Assembly (NCBI GenBank): GCA_021774995.1
Contig: JAJFIM010000067.1
Coordinates: forward strand, 1-6,465
Reading direction: 5' to 3'
Origin: Alphaproteobacteria bacterium
Lineage (GTDB): Bacteria > Pseudomonadota > Alphaproteobacteria > SMXP01
Length of the DNA stretch: 6,465 nucleotides
This document shows, piece after piece, positions 1 to 5,617 of this stretch. The first letter of the stretch is position 1. Each line of letters begins with the position of its first letter. The notes below the pieces were generated by a model. It worked only from the letters and a program-made list of their open reading frames with translations. It was not told where the DNA came from and made no database searches. The translations under genes and the position numbers were made by a program.

Positions 1-650
1 CCGCATTGGAGGCGTATCAGCGATCAAATAAAGTGGCTGAACTGCGTACGGCGCTTAAAGATGTTTATGGAGATCTTGCGCAAATCAAGGAAGCGGAAGA
101 ATCTGAACTCGTGGAGTTATCCAGCAACATTGCATCGGGCCTGCCGATTGCGACCCCAGTGTTTGATGGGGCGCATGAGGTGGACATCGTGGAAATGCTT
201 GAGGCGGCGGGTCTGGACCATTCAGGGCAGGTCACCTTGTGTGATGGGATGACAGGAGAGCAATTTGCCCGACCTGTTACTGTGGGTTACATCTATATGT
301 TGAAGCTCCACCATCTGGTTGACGATAAAATTCATGCGCGTTCCATTGGTCCTTATTCATTGGTGACACAGCAACCGCTGGGCGGTAAGGCGCAGTTTGG
401 AGGTCAGCGGTTTGGTGAGATGGAGGTCTGGGCGCTGGAAGCTTATGGCGCTGCTTACACGCTGCAGGAAATGCTGACTGTGAAATCAGATGACGTTGCG
501 GGCCGGACGAAAGTTTATGAAGCTATCGTTCGAGGCGATGATTCTTTTGAGGCGGGTATTCCGGAATCCTTCAATGTTTTGGTCAAGGAAATTCGCTCCT
601 TGGGCCTCAATATAGAGCTTACCGGCACGCCAGAATTTGAAAATGTGTAA
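1..650 (+). CDS. rpoB: RNA polymerase beta subunit, C-terminal part (5' truncated)
   Basis: This is the last 215 codons of the beta subunit, which with beta' forms the catalytic cleft of RNA polymerase. The frame is already open at base 3 and ends at TAA 648-650; the gene starts before the window. From the codon at base 6, residues 52-56 read VFDGA, followed by TGEQFARPVTVGYIYMLKL (about 83-101), HHLVDDK with a His close to the initiating nucleotide in known structures (102-108), SLVTQQPLGGKAQFGGQRFG (118-137), EMEVWALEAYGAAYTLQEML (138-157) and ESFNVLVKEIRSLGLNIEL (187-205). This is the near-invariant beta C-terminal region that contacts beta' and closes the clamp base. The protein ends with about nine residues after IEL, slightly longer than in E. 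coli. The rifampicin-resistance region lies upstream and cannot be judged here. rpoC follows after 102 bp, so the pair is presumably co-transcribed. Confidence 0.98.
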   Translation, partial: ALEAYQRSNKVAELRTALKDVYGDLAQIKEAEESELVELSSNIASGLPIATPVFDGAHEVDIVEMLEAAGLDHSGQVTLCDGMTGEQFARPVTVGYIYMLKLHHLVDDKIHARSIGPYSLVTQQPLGGKAQFGGQRFGEMEVWALEAYGAAYTLQEMLTVKSDDVAGRTKVYEAIVRGDDSFEAGIPESFNVLVKEIRSLGLNIELTGTPEFENV

Positions 651-663
651 GCGATAGAATACG

Positions 664-701
664 TAGCGGCGATTCATGATTTTTGATCGCTAAGTTTTTT
701 T
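664..701 (+). promoter_or_regulatory. Possible attenuator: weak hairpin plus T7 between rpoB and rpoC
   Basis: GCGATT (669-674) can pair with GATCGC (685-690), including one T-G pair at the loop. An alternative register pairs TAGCG (664-668) with CGCTA (688-692). Seven T's follow at 695-701. The layout resembles an intrinsic terminator, but the stem is short, the loop is at least 10 nt and the T run does not start directly at the stem. Partial termination or RNA processing that sets the beta:beta' mRNA ratio is an inference; full termination would be surprising because rpoC needs rpoB transcription unless it has its own promoter. Confidence 0.3.
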
Positions 702-709
702 GGATTACA

Positions 710-728
710 GGCAGGCATAATGCCCGCC
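710..728 (+). promoter_or_regulatory. Compact hairpin just upstream of the rpoC ribosome binding site
   Basis: GGCAGGCA (710-717) pairs with TGCCCGCC (721-728) around a three-base TAA loop, with a single A-C mismatch at 713/725. It ends 12 bases before the Shine-Dalgarno sequence. It takes in the upstream in-frame ATG at 720-722, which would discourage starting there and leave the ATG at 753 free. No T run follows, so it is not a terminator. An RNA-processing or translational role is inference. Confidence 0.4.
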
Positions 729-740
729 GCAAATATGGCC

Positions 741-746
741 AAGGAG
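741..746 (+). promoter_or_regulatory. Ribosome binding site fixing the rpoC start
   Basis: AAGGAG lies six bases before ATG 753. Two earlier in-frame ATGs (720, 735) would add 11 or 6 residues, but neither has a comparable site in front. Homologous alphaproteobacterial beta' proteins begin MNQEVMN, exactly as the 753 start reads. Confidence 0.88.
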
Positions 747-752
747 TTCTTC

Positions 753-3700
753 ATGAACCAAGAGGTTATGAACATCTTTAACCCGGTGGGTGCGTCTCAA
801 TCTTTCGATCAGATTCGTATTTCCATTGCCAGTCCGGACCGAATTGAATCTTGGTCGTTTGGGGAAATCAAAAAACCCGAAACGATTAATTATCGCACCT
901 TTAAGCCGGAGCGTGACGGGTTATTTTGCGCCCGAATATTTGGCCCGATCAAGGATTATGAATGCCTGTGCGGAAAATATAAACGCATGAAATATAAGGG
1001 CATCGTGTGTGAAAAATGCGGTGTTGAGGTAACTTTGTCAAAAGTGCGCCGCGAACGCATGGGCCATATCAGCCTGGCTGCGCCAGTTGCGCATATTTGG
1101 TTTCTAAAATCTTTGCCAAGCCGCATTGGGCTGTTGCTGGATATGACGCTGAAAGAATTGGAGCGGGTTCTCTATTTTGAGTCTTTCATTGTTTTGGAAC
1201 CGGGGTTAACGCCCATGTCTGAATTCCAACTTCTGACGGAGGAGGAATATATTCAAGCCCAAGATGAGTACGGGGAAGATAGTTTTACCGCCGGTATTGG
1301 GGCCGAGGCTATCAGGGAAATGCTGATGGCGCTTGATCTTGAAAAAGTAGCCGAACATCTTCGTGAGGAAATCGCCGCAGCCACAACTGAACTCAAGCCA
1401 AAGAAATTGGCTAAACGGCTAAAACTTGTCGAAGCGTTCATCAATTCCAACAATCGCCCTGAGTGGATGATTTTGACCGTTGTTCCGGTGATTCCACCAG
1501 AATTGCGCCCGCTGGTTCCGTTGGATGGCGGACGTTTCGCAACCTCGGATCTGAATGATCTGTACCGGCGCGTGATTAACCGGAACAATCGTTTGCGACG
1601 TCTGATGGAATTGCGCGCGCCTGATATTATTATTCGCAATGAAAAGCGGATGTTGCAGGAAGCTGTTGACGCGCTGTTTGACAATGGGCGGCGCGGCCGC
1701 GTTATTACTGGCGCCAACAAACGCCCCCTCAAATCTTTGGCTGACATGCTTAAAGGCAAGCAGGGGCGATTCCGTCAAAACCTTCTGGGCAAGCGCGTCG
1801 ATTATTCCGGGCGTTCGGTTATAGTTGTGGGTCCAGAGCTGAAATTGCATCAGTGTGGATTGCCTAAGAAAATGGCGCTGGAGCTGTTCAAACCCTTTAT
1901 CTATTCTCGCCTTGACGCCAAGGGTTTGGCGACAACGGTGAAACAGGCCAAAAAACTTGTCGAAAAAGAGCGGCCTGAAGTTTGGGATATTCTGGATGAA
2001 GTTATTCGTGAACATCCGATTTTGCTCAACCGGGCGCCAACTCTGCACCGCTTAGGAATTCAAGCTTTTGAACCGGTCCTCATTGAAGGGAAAGCCATTC
2101 AGTTACACCCCTTGGTATGTGCCGCGTTCAATGCGGACTTCGATGGCGATCAGATGGCTGTCCATGTTCCTTTGAGCCTTGAAGCTCAGTTGGAAGCGCG
2201 TGTGCTGATGATGTCTACGAATAACATCCTTAGCCCAGCTAATGGCAAGCCGATTATTGTGCCTAGTCAGGATATTGTTCTGGGCCTCTATTACATGACC
2301 ATCGCCAAGGATAAGGAACCGGGTGAAGGCATGGTGTTCTGCAATATTGCTGAAATCGAACACGCCTTGCAGCAGGGGGTCATCTCAATCCATGCAAAAA
2401 TCAAGGTGCGGTGGAAGCACGTCGACTCCGAGGGAAAGGTATCGGCGATAATTCTGGATACCACAGCCGGTCGATTTATGGTGGGTCAGCAATTACCATT
2501 GCACAAGAATGTTTCTTTCGAATTGGTCAATAAATTGCTGACTAAAAAAGAAATCAGCCACGCCATTGACGTGATTTATCGTCATTGCGGTCAAAAAGAG
2601 ACAGTCATCTTTTGCGATCACATAATGGGGTTGGGTTTTAAGCAAGCGGCAAAAGCCGGTATCTCGTTTGGTAAGGACGATATGGTGATTCCCGATAGCA
2701 AGCAGGCGCTTGTTGATGAAACCAAAGATCTGGTTAAGGAATACCAACAGCAGTATACGGACGGTCTTATTACTCAAGGTGAAAAATACAATAAAGTTGT
2801 GGACGCCTGGGCGAAATGTACTGACCGCGTGGCTGATGAGATGATGGATCGTATTTCAGCAGTGACATATGATGAGGGTGGGCGCGAAGCTGAAGTAAAC
2901 TCGATCTATATGATGGCGCATTCCGGCGCGCGTGGTTCGGCTGCGCAAATGAAACAATTAGCTGGTATGCGGGGATTGATGGCTAAGCCGTCGGGCGAAA
3001 TCATTGAAACGCCGATCATCTCCAATTTCAAAGAAGGGTTGAATGTGCTGGAATATTTTAATTCCACTCATGGCGCCCGGAAGGGGTTGGCGGATACTGC
3101 GTTGAAAACAGCCAACTCGGGCTACCTCACGCGCCGTCTCGTGGACGTGGCGCAGGATTGCATCATCAACCAAAGAGATTGCGGATCTACAAACGGCATC
3201 ACATTGGAGCCTGTGATTGACAGCGGTAATGTTGTTGAAAGTCTTGGAGAGCGTTTGTTAGGTCGAACTACCCTTAATGACATTGTAAATCCATTGTCCG
3301 ATGAGGTGCTCATTAAGGCTGGTGAGTTGATTGACGAAGTTGGCGTTGAGCTAATCGAAAAAGCCGAGGTTCAATCAGTCAAGGTGAGGTCAGTGCTGAC
3401 CTGCGACTCCAAACGCGGTGTGTGCGGCGTCTGTTACGGGCGGGATCTTGCACGCGGTACGCCGGTGAATATGGGCGAAGCGGTGGGTGTTATTGCGGCC
3501 CAATCCATTGGCGAACCGGGTACGCAATTGACCATGCGCACGTTTCATATTGGCGGAACTGCTCAGGTGGCGGATGAGTCCTTCTTGGAAGCCAGCCATA
3601 CAGGCGTTATCCGCATTATCAACCGAAATGTGGTTAAAGATTCAGAAGGAACTTTGATTGTTATGGGGCGGAATATGTATCTCGCTCTGACCAAAGGCGA

Positions 3701-5087
3701 TAAGGATCTGGCGACGCATAAATTAACATATGGCAGCCGGTTGCATGTTGATGATGGTGACGAAGTCAAGCGCGGACAGCGCTTATGTGAATGGGACCCT
3801 TACACCATTCCTTTGATCAGTGACCGCGACGCGATTGTCAATTTTTCTGATTTGGTTGAAGGAGTGTCGATTAAAGATGTGGCCGATGAGGCAACGGGGC
3901 TTTCGAGCAAGGTTGTCATCGATTGGCGCGCTAATCCGCGCGGCGCGGATTTGAAGCCGGAAATTTGTCTGCTTGATGAGAGTGGTGAGCCGTTGAAGCA
4001 TGAAAACGGCAAGGAGCTACGATATTTGTTGTCCGTGGATGCAATTCTATCCGTTGAAAACGGCGCCAAGGTGAGAGCGGGCCATGTGTTGGCGCGAATT
4101 CCCAAGGAAGGCGCTAAAACCAAGGATATCACTGGTGGTTTGCCGCGCGTGGCGGAACTGTTCGAAGCGCGGCGGCCGAAAGATTGCGCGGTAATCGCTG
4201 AAATTGACGGTTACGTGGAGTTTGGGCGGGATTACAAAAACAAACGCCGCATCGTGATAAGGCCGGAGGCGGAAGATGAGGAAGCTCATGAGTACCTCAT
4301 TCCAAAGGGCAAACATATTACAGTGCAAGAGGGTGATTTTATCGAAAAGGGAGAGTTCCTGCTTGATGGACATCCGGCGCCTCACGATATTTTGCGCATC
4401 AATGGCGTTGAGGAATTGGCGAAATATTTAGTCAATGAAGTGCAGCAGGTTTACCGCCTGCAAGGCGTGAAAATTGACGACAAGCATATTGAGGTCATTG
4501 TGCGTCAAATGCTTCAAAAGGTTGAGATTGAAGTGCCGGGCGATACAGGCTTCTTGATTGGCGAACAGGTGGAAGCGCTTGATTACGAAGAAGCGATGGT
4601 GCGCGTGAAAGCTGAAAAAGGTAAAGAGGGCGTCGCCAAGCCTGTGTTGTTAGGAATAACGAAGGCGTCTCTCCAGACCCGCTCGTTCATTTCGGCGGCT
4701 TCGTTCCAGGAAACCACGCGGGTTCTCACGGAAGCGGCGGTTAATGGCAAGCGCGATGCGTTGGTCGGTCTCAAGGAGAATGTGATCGTTGGGCGCCTCA
4801 TACCTGCTGGGACGGGCGGGCAGTTGGATCGATTGAATCACATCGCCAGTGAGCGGGATGAGGCTATTTTAGCTGAGCGGGCTCTGGCGGCGGAAGCTGA
4901 GGCCAAGGCGAGAGTAGCTGCTATGGAAGCGGCAGAATCATCAGAAAGTGAGGATTCCGAATCGACGTCTGTTCCAGAAGAAGCCGAATCGGCGCCTGTT
5001 CCAGAGGAGGGCGAAGCCGCCTCAGATTTATCCACCACTCCATCGGACCCAGATATAGGAGACGATCCCTCGACGCCGGCCGGTTAA
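753..5087 (+). CDS. rpoC: DNA-directed RNA polymerase beta' subunit
   Basis: Catalytic beta' subunit, 1444 residues from ATG 753 (chosen from AAGGAG at 741 and the family N-terminus MNQEVMN). Visible in order: zinc site 1 (C71, C73, C86, C89); the sigma-binding coiled-coil region (about 251-298); the switch-2 region LLGKRVDYSGRSV (about 344-356); the catalytic NADFDGDQM with Mg-binding D462, D464 and D466; AHSGARGSAAQMKQLAGMRG (722-741); the bridge helix (about 778-805, GLADTALKTANSGYLTRRL); zinc site 2 (C810, C884, C891, C894); the trigger loop GEPGTQLTMRTFHIGG with M928 and H932; and a proteobacterial-type insertion after it (about 939-1124). The sequence after that, including KDITGGLPRVAELFEARRPK and FISAASFQETTRVLTEAAV, closely follows E. 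coli. No frameshift or missing catalytic residue is seen. The length is above E. coli's 1407, partly because of a C-terminal tail of about 85 residues: an Ala/Glu-rich helix-like stretch followed by a Ser/Glu/Pro acidic segment. It lies 102 bp after rpoB and is probably co-transcribed. Confidence 0.99.
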   Translation: MNQEVMNIFNPVGASQSFDQIRISIASPDRIESWSFGEIKKPETINYRTFKPERDGLFCARIFGPIKDYECLCGKYKRMKYKGIVCEKCGVEVTLSKVRRERMGHISLAAPVAHIWFLKSLPSRIGLLLDMTLKELERVLYFESFIVLEPGLTPMSEFQLLTEEEYIQAQDEYGEDSFTAGIGAEAIREMLMALDLEKVAEHLREEIAAATTELKPKKLAKRLKLVEAFINSNNRPEWMILTVVPVIPPELRPLVPLDGGRFATSDLNDLYRRVINRNNRLRRLMELRAPDIIIRNEKRMLQEAVDALFDNGRRGRVITGANKRPLKSLADMLKGKQGRFRQNLLGKRVDYSGRSVIVVGPELKLHQCGLPKKMALELFKPFIYSRLDAKGLATTVKQAKKLVEKERPEVWDILDEVIREHPILLNRAPTLHRLGIQAFEPVLIEGKAIQLHPLVCAAFNADFDGDQMAVHVPLSLEAQLEARVLMMSTNNILSPANGKPIIVPSQDIVLGLYYMTIAKDKEPGEGMVFCNIAEIEHALQQGVISIHAKIKVRWKHVDSEGKVSAIILDTTAGRFMVGQQLPLHKNVSFELVNKLLTKKEISHAIDVIYRHCGQKETVIFCDHIMGLGFKQAAKAGISFGKDDMVIPDSKQALVDETKDLVKEYQQQYTDGLITQGEKYNKVVDAWAKCTDRVADEMMDRISAVTYDEGGREAEVNSIYMMAHSGARGSAAQMKQLAGMRGLMAKPSGEIIETPIISNFKEGLNVLEYFNSTHGARKGLADTALKTANSGYLTRRLVDVAQDCIINQRDCGSTNGITLEPVIDSGNVVESLGERLLGRTTLNDIVNPLSDEVLIKAGELIDEVGVELIEKAEVQSVKVRSVLTCDSKRGVCGVCYGRDLARGTPVNMGEAVGVIAAQSIGEPGTQLTMRTFHIGGTAQVADESFLEASHTGVIRIINRNVVKDSEGTLIVMGRNMYLALTKGDKDLATHKLTYGSRLHVDDGDEVKRGQRLCEWDPYTIPLISDRDAIVNFSDLVEGVSIKDVADEATGLSSKVVIDWRANPRGADLKPEICLLDESGEPLKHENGKELRYLLSVDAILSVENGAKVRAGHVLARIPKEGAKTKDITGGLPRVAELFEARRPKDCAVIAEIDGYVEFGRDYKNKRRIVIRPEAEDEEAHEYLIPKGKHITVQEGDFIEKGEFLLDGHPAPHDILRINGVEELAKYLVNEVQQVYRLQGVKIDDKHIEVIVRQMLQKVEIEVPGDTGFLIGEQVEALDYEEAMVRVKAEKGKEGVAKPVLLGITKASLQTRSFISAASFQETTRVLTEAAVNGKRDALVGLKENVIVGRLIPAGTGGQLDRLNHIASERDEAILAERALAAEAEAKARVAAMEAAESSESEDSESTSVPEEAESAPVPEEGEAASDLSTTPSDPDIGDDPSTPAG
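4971..5024 (+). repeat. Diverged 27-bp tandem duplication in the rpoC tail
   Basis: Two adjacent 27-bp units (4971-4997 and 4998-5024) encode VPEEAESAP and VPEEGEAAS. Both begin GTTCCAGA and share most first and second codon positions. The duplication is in frame and lies in the acidic, probably disordered C-terminal tail of beta', so replication slippage there would be tolerated. Its divergence means it is not a fresh duplication; similarity from low-complexity composition alone is possible. Confidence 0.5.
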
Positions 5088-5175
5088 GCTTTAGCGATGG
5101 ATGCCGCCAATGAATTGTTGAAATGGCTTTGCAAGTTGTAAGTTATTGATATTGTTTGGATAAATTAGCTTTGGG

Positions 5176-5205
5176 GCAAAGAGGGGGTTTTTACCCACTC
5201 TTGGC
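5176..5205 (+). promoter_or_regulatory. Thirteen-position imperfect hairpin/inverted repeat downstream of rpoC
   Basis: GCAAAGAGGGGGT (5176-5188) pairs with ACCCACTCTTGGC (5193-5205) around a TTTT loop, with mismatches at 5178/5203 and 5184/5197. Eleven of 13 positions pair. No T run follows on either strand, so it is not a standard intrinsic terminator. Possible roles are 3'-end protection of the rpoC mRNA or a DNA operator, since its right arm overlaps the -35 of the promoter candidate at 5201. Both are inference. Confidence 0.4.
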
Positions 5206-5228
5206 GCGAATGAATTGACTGCTATATT
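5201..5228 (+). promoter_or_regulatory. Sigma-70-type promoter candidate 1 for rpsL-rpsG
   Basis: TTGGCG (5201-5206) and TATATT (5223-5228) are separated by 16 bp: four of six matches at -35 and five of six at -10. The predicted start would be about 5235, giving a leader of roughly 380 nt before rpsL. The -35 overlaps the right arm of the inverted repeat at 5176-5205. Confidence 0.3.
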
Positions 5229-5304
5229 GGTGGTGTGGATGACTTGTCCTCTCCAAATCCGAGTAAGCACAGGTAATAAACGCAAGAATTCCAGCATTTC
5301 AGCC

Positions 5305-5333
5305 TTGACGGTAGTGCGTGGCGTGAGTATGTT
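5305..5333 (+). promoter_or_regulatory. Sigma-70-type promoter candidate 2 for rpsL-rpsG
   Basis: TTGACG (5305-5310) and TATGTT (5328-5333) are separated by the ideal 17 bp: five of six matches at -35 and four of six at -10. The start would fall near 5340, giving a leader of about 278 nt before rpsL that begins just ahead of the GUGA-capped hairpin at 5347. It would also serve the 66-codon frame at 5379. This is the better of the two candidates by spacing and -35, but it rests on consensus matching only. Confidence 0.4.
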
Positions 5334-5345
5334 CGCGCCACTTTT
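5318..5345 (+). terminator. Weak terminator-like hairpin followed by T4
   Basis: GTGGCG (5318-5323) pairs with CGCCAC (5336-5341) across a 12-nt loop, followed directly by TTTT (5342-5345). It could end transcripts reading through from rpoC. Six pairs, a large loop and only four T's make this weak, and it overlaps promoter candidate 2, so the two readings compete. Confidence 0.2.
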
Positions 5346-5346
5346 C

Positions 5347-5384
5347 CAGCAGGCTGTAAGTCGGTGACGGCTTAGACGATGCTG
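5347..5384 (+). promoter_or_regulatory. Candidate structured RNA element with GUGA tetraloop
   Basis: CAGCA (5347-5351) pairs with TGCTG (5380-5384), and TAAGTCG (5357-5363) pairs with CGGCTTA (5368-5374, one T-G pair) in the same register. The loop is GTGA, a member of the stable GNRA tetraloop class. Between the two helices lies a symmetric five-by-five internal loop (5352-5356 against 5375-5379) with one further T-A pair. This is the most convincing RNA fold in the gap. It includes the ATG at 5379, so it could mask that start or act in an rpsL leader. Conservation cannot be judged from one sequence. Confidence 0.35.
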
Positions 5385-5579
5385 CATACGAACCGACATA
5401 TTGAACCGCTAGAAGCGTTCTCGTACGCGGCCCTCAGGTCCGGTAATTTGGCCAGTGGGTCTGTCGTGTCTGGCGGATTTTCAGGGTTGTTTCAGAGCCT
5501 TGAAGAGCCTTTGCCCTGGATGCTTATGGGGGATGGGATGTTGGTTGAAGTGCGCGACGGTCTCTCGGAAATGTTTTAG
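5379..5579 (+). CDS. Hypothetical 66-residue protein or leader ORF (doubtful)
   Basis: An open frame from ATG 5379 to TAG 5577-5579, ending 38 bp before rpsL. I do not recognise the product. Its composition is protein-like and mixed, without signal peptide or long membrane segment: it has a Gly/Ser-rich middle (GSVVSGGFSG, about 26-35) and an acidic, Met/Leu-rich C-terminal half including LEEPLPWMLMGDGMLVEVRD (41-60). Codon use is not obviously unlike the neighbours. Against it: the only nearby Shine-Dalgarno-like run, GGTGA 5363-5367, is 11 bases away and sits partly in a hairpin loop, and the ATG itself lies in that stem. The same frame is also open for 32 codons upstream (5277-5372), interrupted only by TAG 5373. 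That may mean a decayed longer gene, or chance in a leader RNA. Overlap with several hairpins favours the non-coding reading. Confidence 0.25.
   Translation: MLHTNRHIEPLEAFSYAALRSGNLASGSVVSGGFSGLFQSLEEPLPWMLMGDGMLVEVRDGLSEMF
5403..5442 (+). promoter_or_regulatory. Two small bulged hairpins in the presumed rpsL leader
   Basis: GAACCGCT (5403-5410) pairs with AGCGTTC (5414-5420) with one unpaired C and an AGA loop, seven pairs in all. Then CGGCC (5428-5432) pairs with GGTCCG (5437-5442) with one bulged T and a CTCA loop, five pairs. Small stems like these arise often by chance; they are listed because they continue the run of folds after 5347. Confidence 0.22.
5494..5511 (+). repeat. Short direct repeat AGAGCCTT, 10-bp period
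   Basis: AGAGCCTT occurs at 5494-5501 and again at 5504-5511, about one helical turn apart, between CAGGG (5482-5486) and its complement CCCTG (5514-5518). It could be paired protein-binding half sites or chance; it lies inside the 66-codon frame. Confidence 0.25.
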
Positions 5580-5594
5580 GCGCCAAATGGCGCC
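5579..5594 (+). promoter_or_regulatory. GGCGCC-AAAT-GGCGCC hairpin before rpsL
   Basis: A perfect six-pair all-GC stem with an AAAT loop, starting on the last base of the 66-codon frame's TAG and ending eight bases before the rpsL Shine-Dalgarno sequence. GGCGCC is itself palindromic, so the site could also act as DNA. No T run follows, so termination is unlikely. Translational control of S12 synthesis is inferred from position only. Confidence 0.4.
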
Positions 5595-5602
5595 GGCAAG
5601 TT

Positions 5603-5608
5603 AGGTGA
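5603..5608 (+). promoter_or_regulatory. rpsL ribosome binding site
   Basis: AGGTGA ends nine bases before ATG 5618; a second AGG at 5611-5613 is only four bases away. Spacing favours the first. The start is fixed independently by the S12 family N-terminus MPTINQL. Confidence 0.65.
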
Positions 5609-5617
5609 ACAGGTCTT

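Larger units (their letters stand above)
5088..5617 (+). other. Long rpoC-rpsL gap: candidate str-operon promoter and leader region
   Basis: These 530 bp hold no recognisable gene. Reading all three + frames, one (third positions aligned with rpoC) has stops at 5139, 5166, 5211, 5274 and 5373 and is then open to 5576. A second is open from 5164 to about 5364 without a credible start; the third is full of stops. The stretch 5130-5170 is AT-rich. Promoter candidates lie at 5201-5228 and 5305-5333; a weaker one would be TTGTAA 5136-5141 with GATAAA 5159-5164 (17-bp spacer). Hairpins recur from 5176 to 5594. No strong intrinsic terminator for rpoC was found, so read-through from rpoBC into rpsL remains possible. 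The simplest view is an intergenic control region for the ribosomal-protein genes. Confidence 0.6.

Noticed and set aside
716..721. CATAAT as a -10 element for an rpoC promoter
   Set aside because: Five of six bases match, but no acceptable -35 lies 15-19 bp upstream (only a T-rich run), and the site falls inside a hairpin stem.
720..752. Upstream rpoC starts at ATG 720 or 735
   Set aside because: Neither has a good Shine-Dalgarno site, and the conserved beta' N-terminus begins at ATG 753.
1253..2048. Long - strand open frames (168 and 209 codons) inside rpoC
   Set aside because: Antisense shadows of a highly conserved catalytic region of rpoC; their arginine-, serine- or glutamine-rich products reflect complementary codons.
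4838..5038. Ser/Ala-rich - strand frame opposite the rpoC tail
   Set aside because: Mirror of the low-complexity Glu/Ala/Ser codons of the beta' tail, not an independent gene.
5097..5141. 14-codon frame (MDAANELLKWLCKL) nine bases after the rpoC stop
   Set aside because: Too short to judge, no ribosome binding site, and no following structure typical of an attenuator peptide.
5164..5367. Open + strand frame in the middle of the gap
   Set aside because: No credible start codon with a ribosome binding site near its beginning, and it runs through the inverted repeat and both promoter candidates; likely chance.
5091..5399. 102-codon open frame on the - strand across the rpoC-rpsL gap
   Set aside because: No Shine-Dalgarno sequence before its ATG, no recognisable family, and it would oppose the flow into rpsL and cover both promoter candidates. 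A homology search could reverse this.
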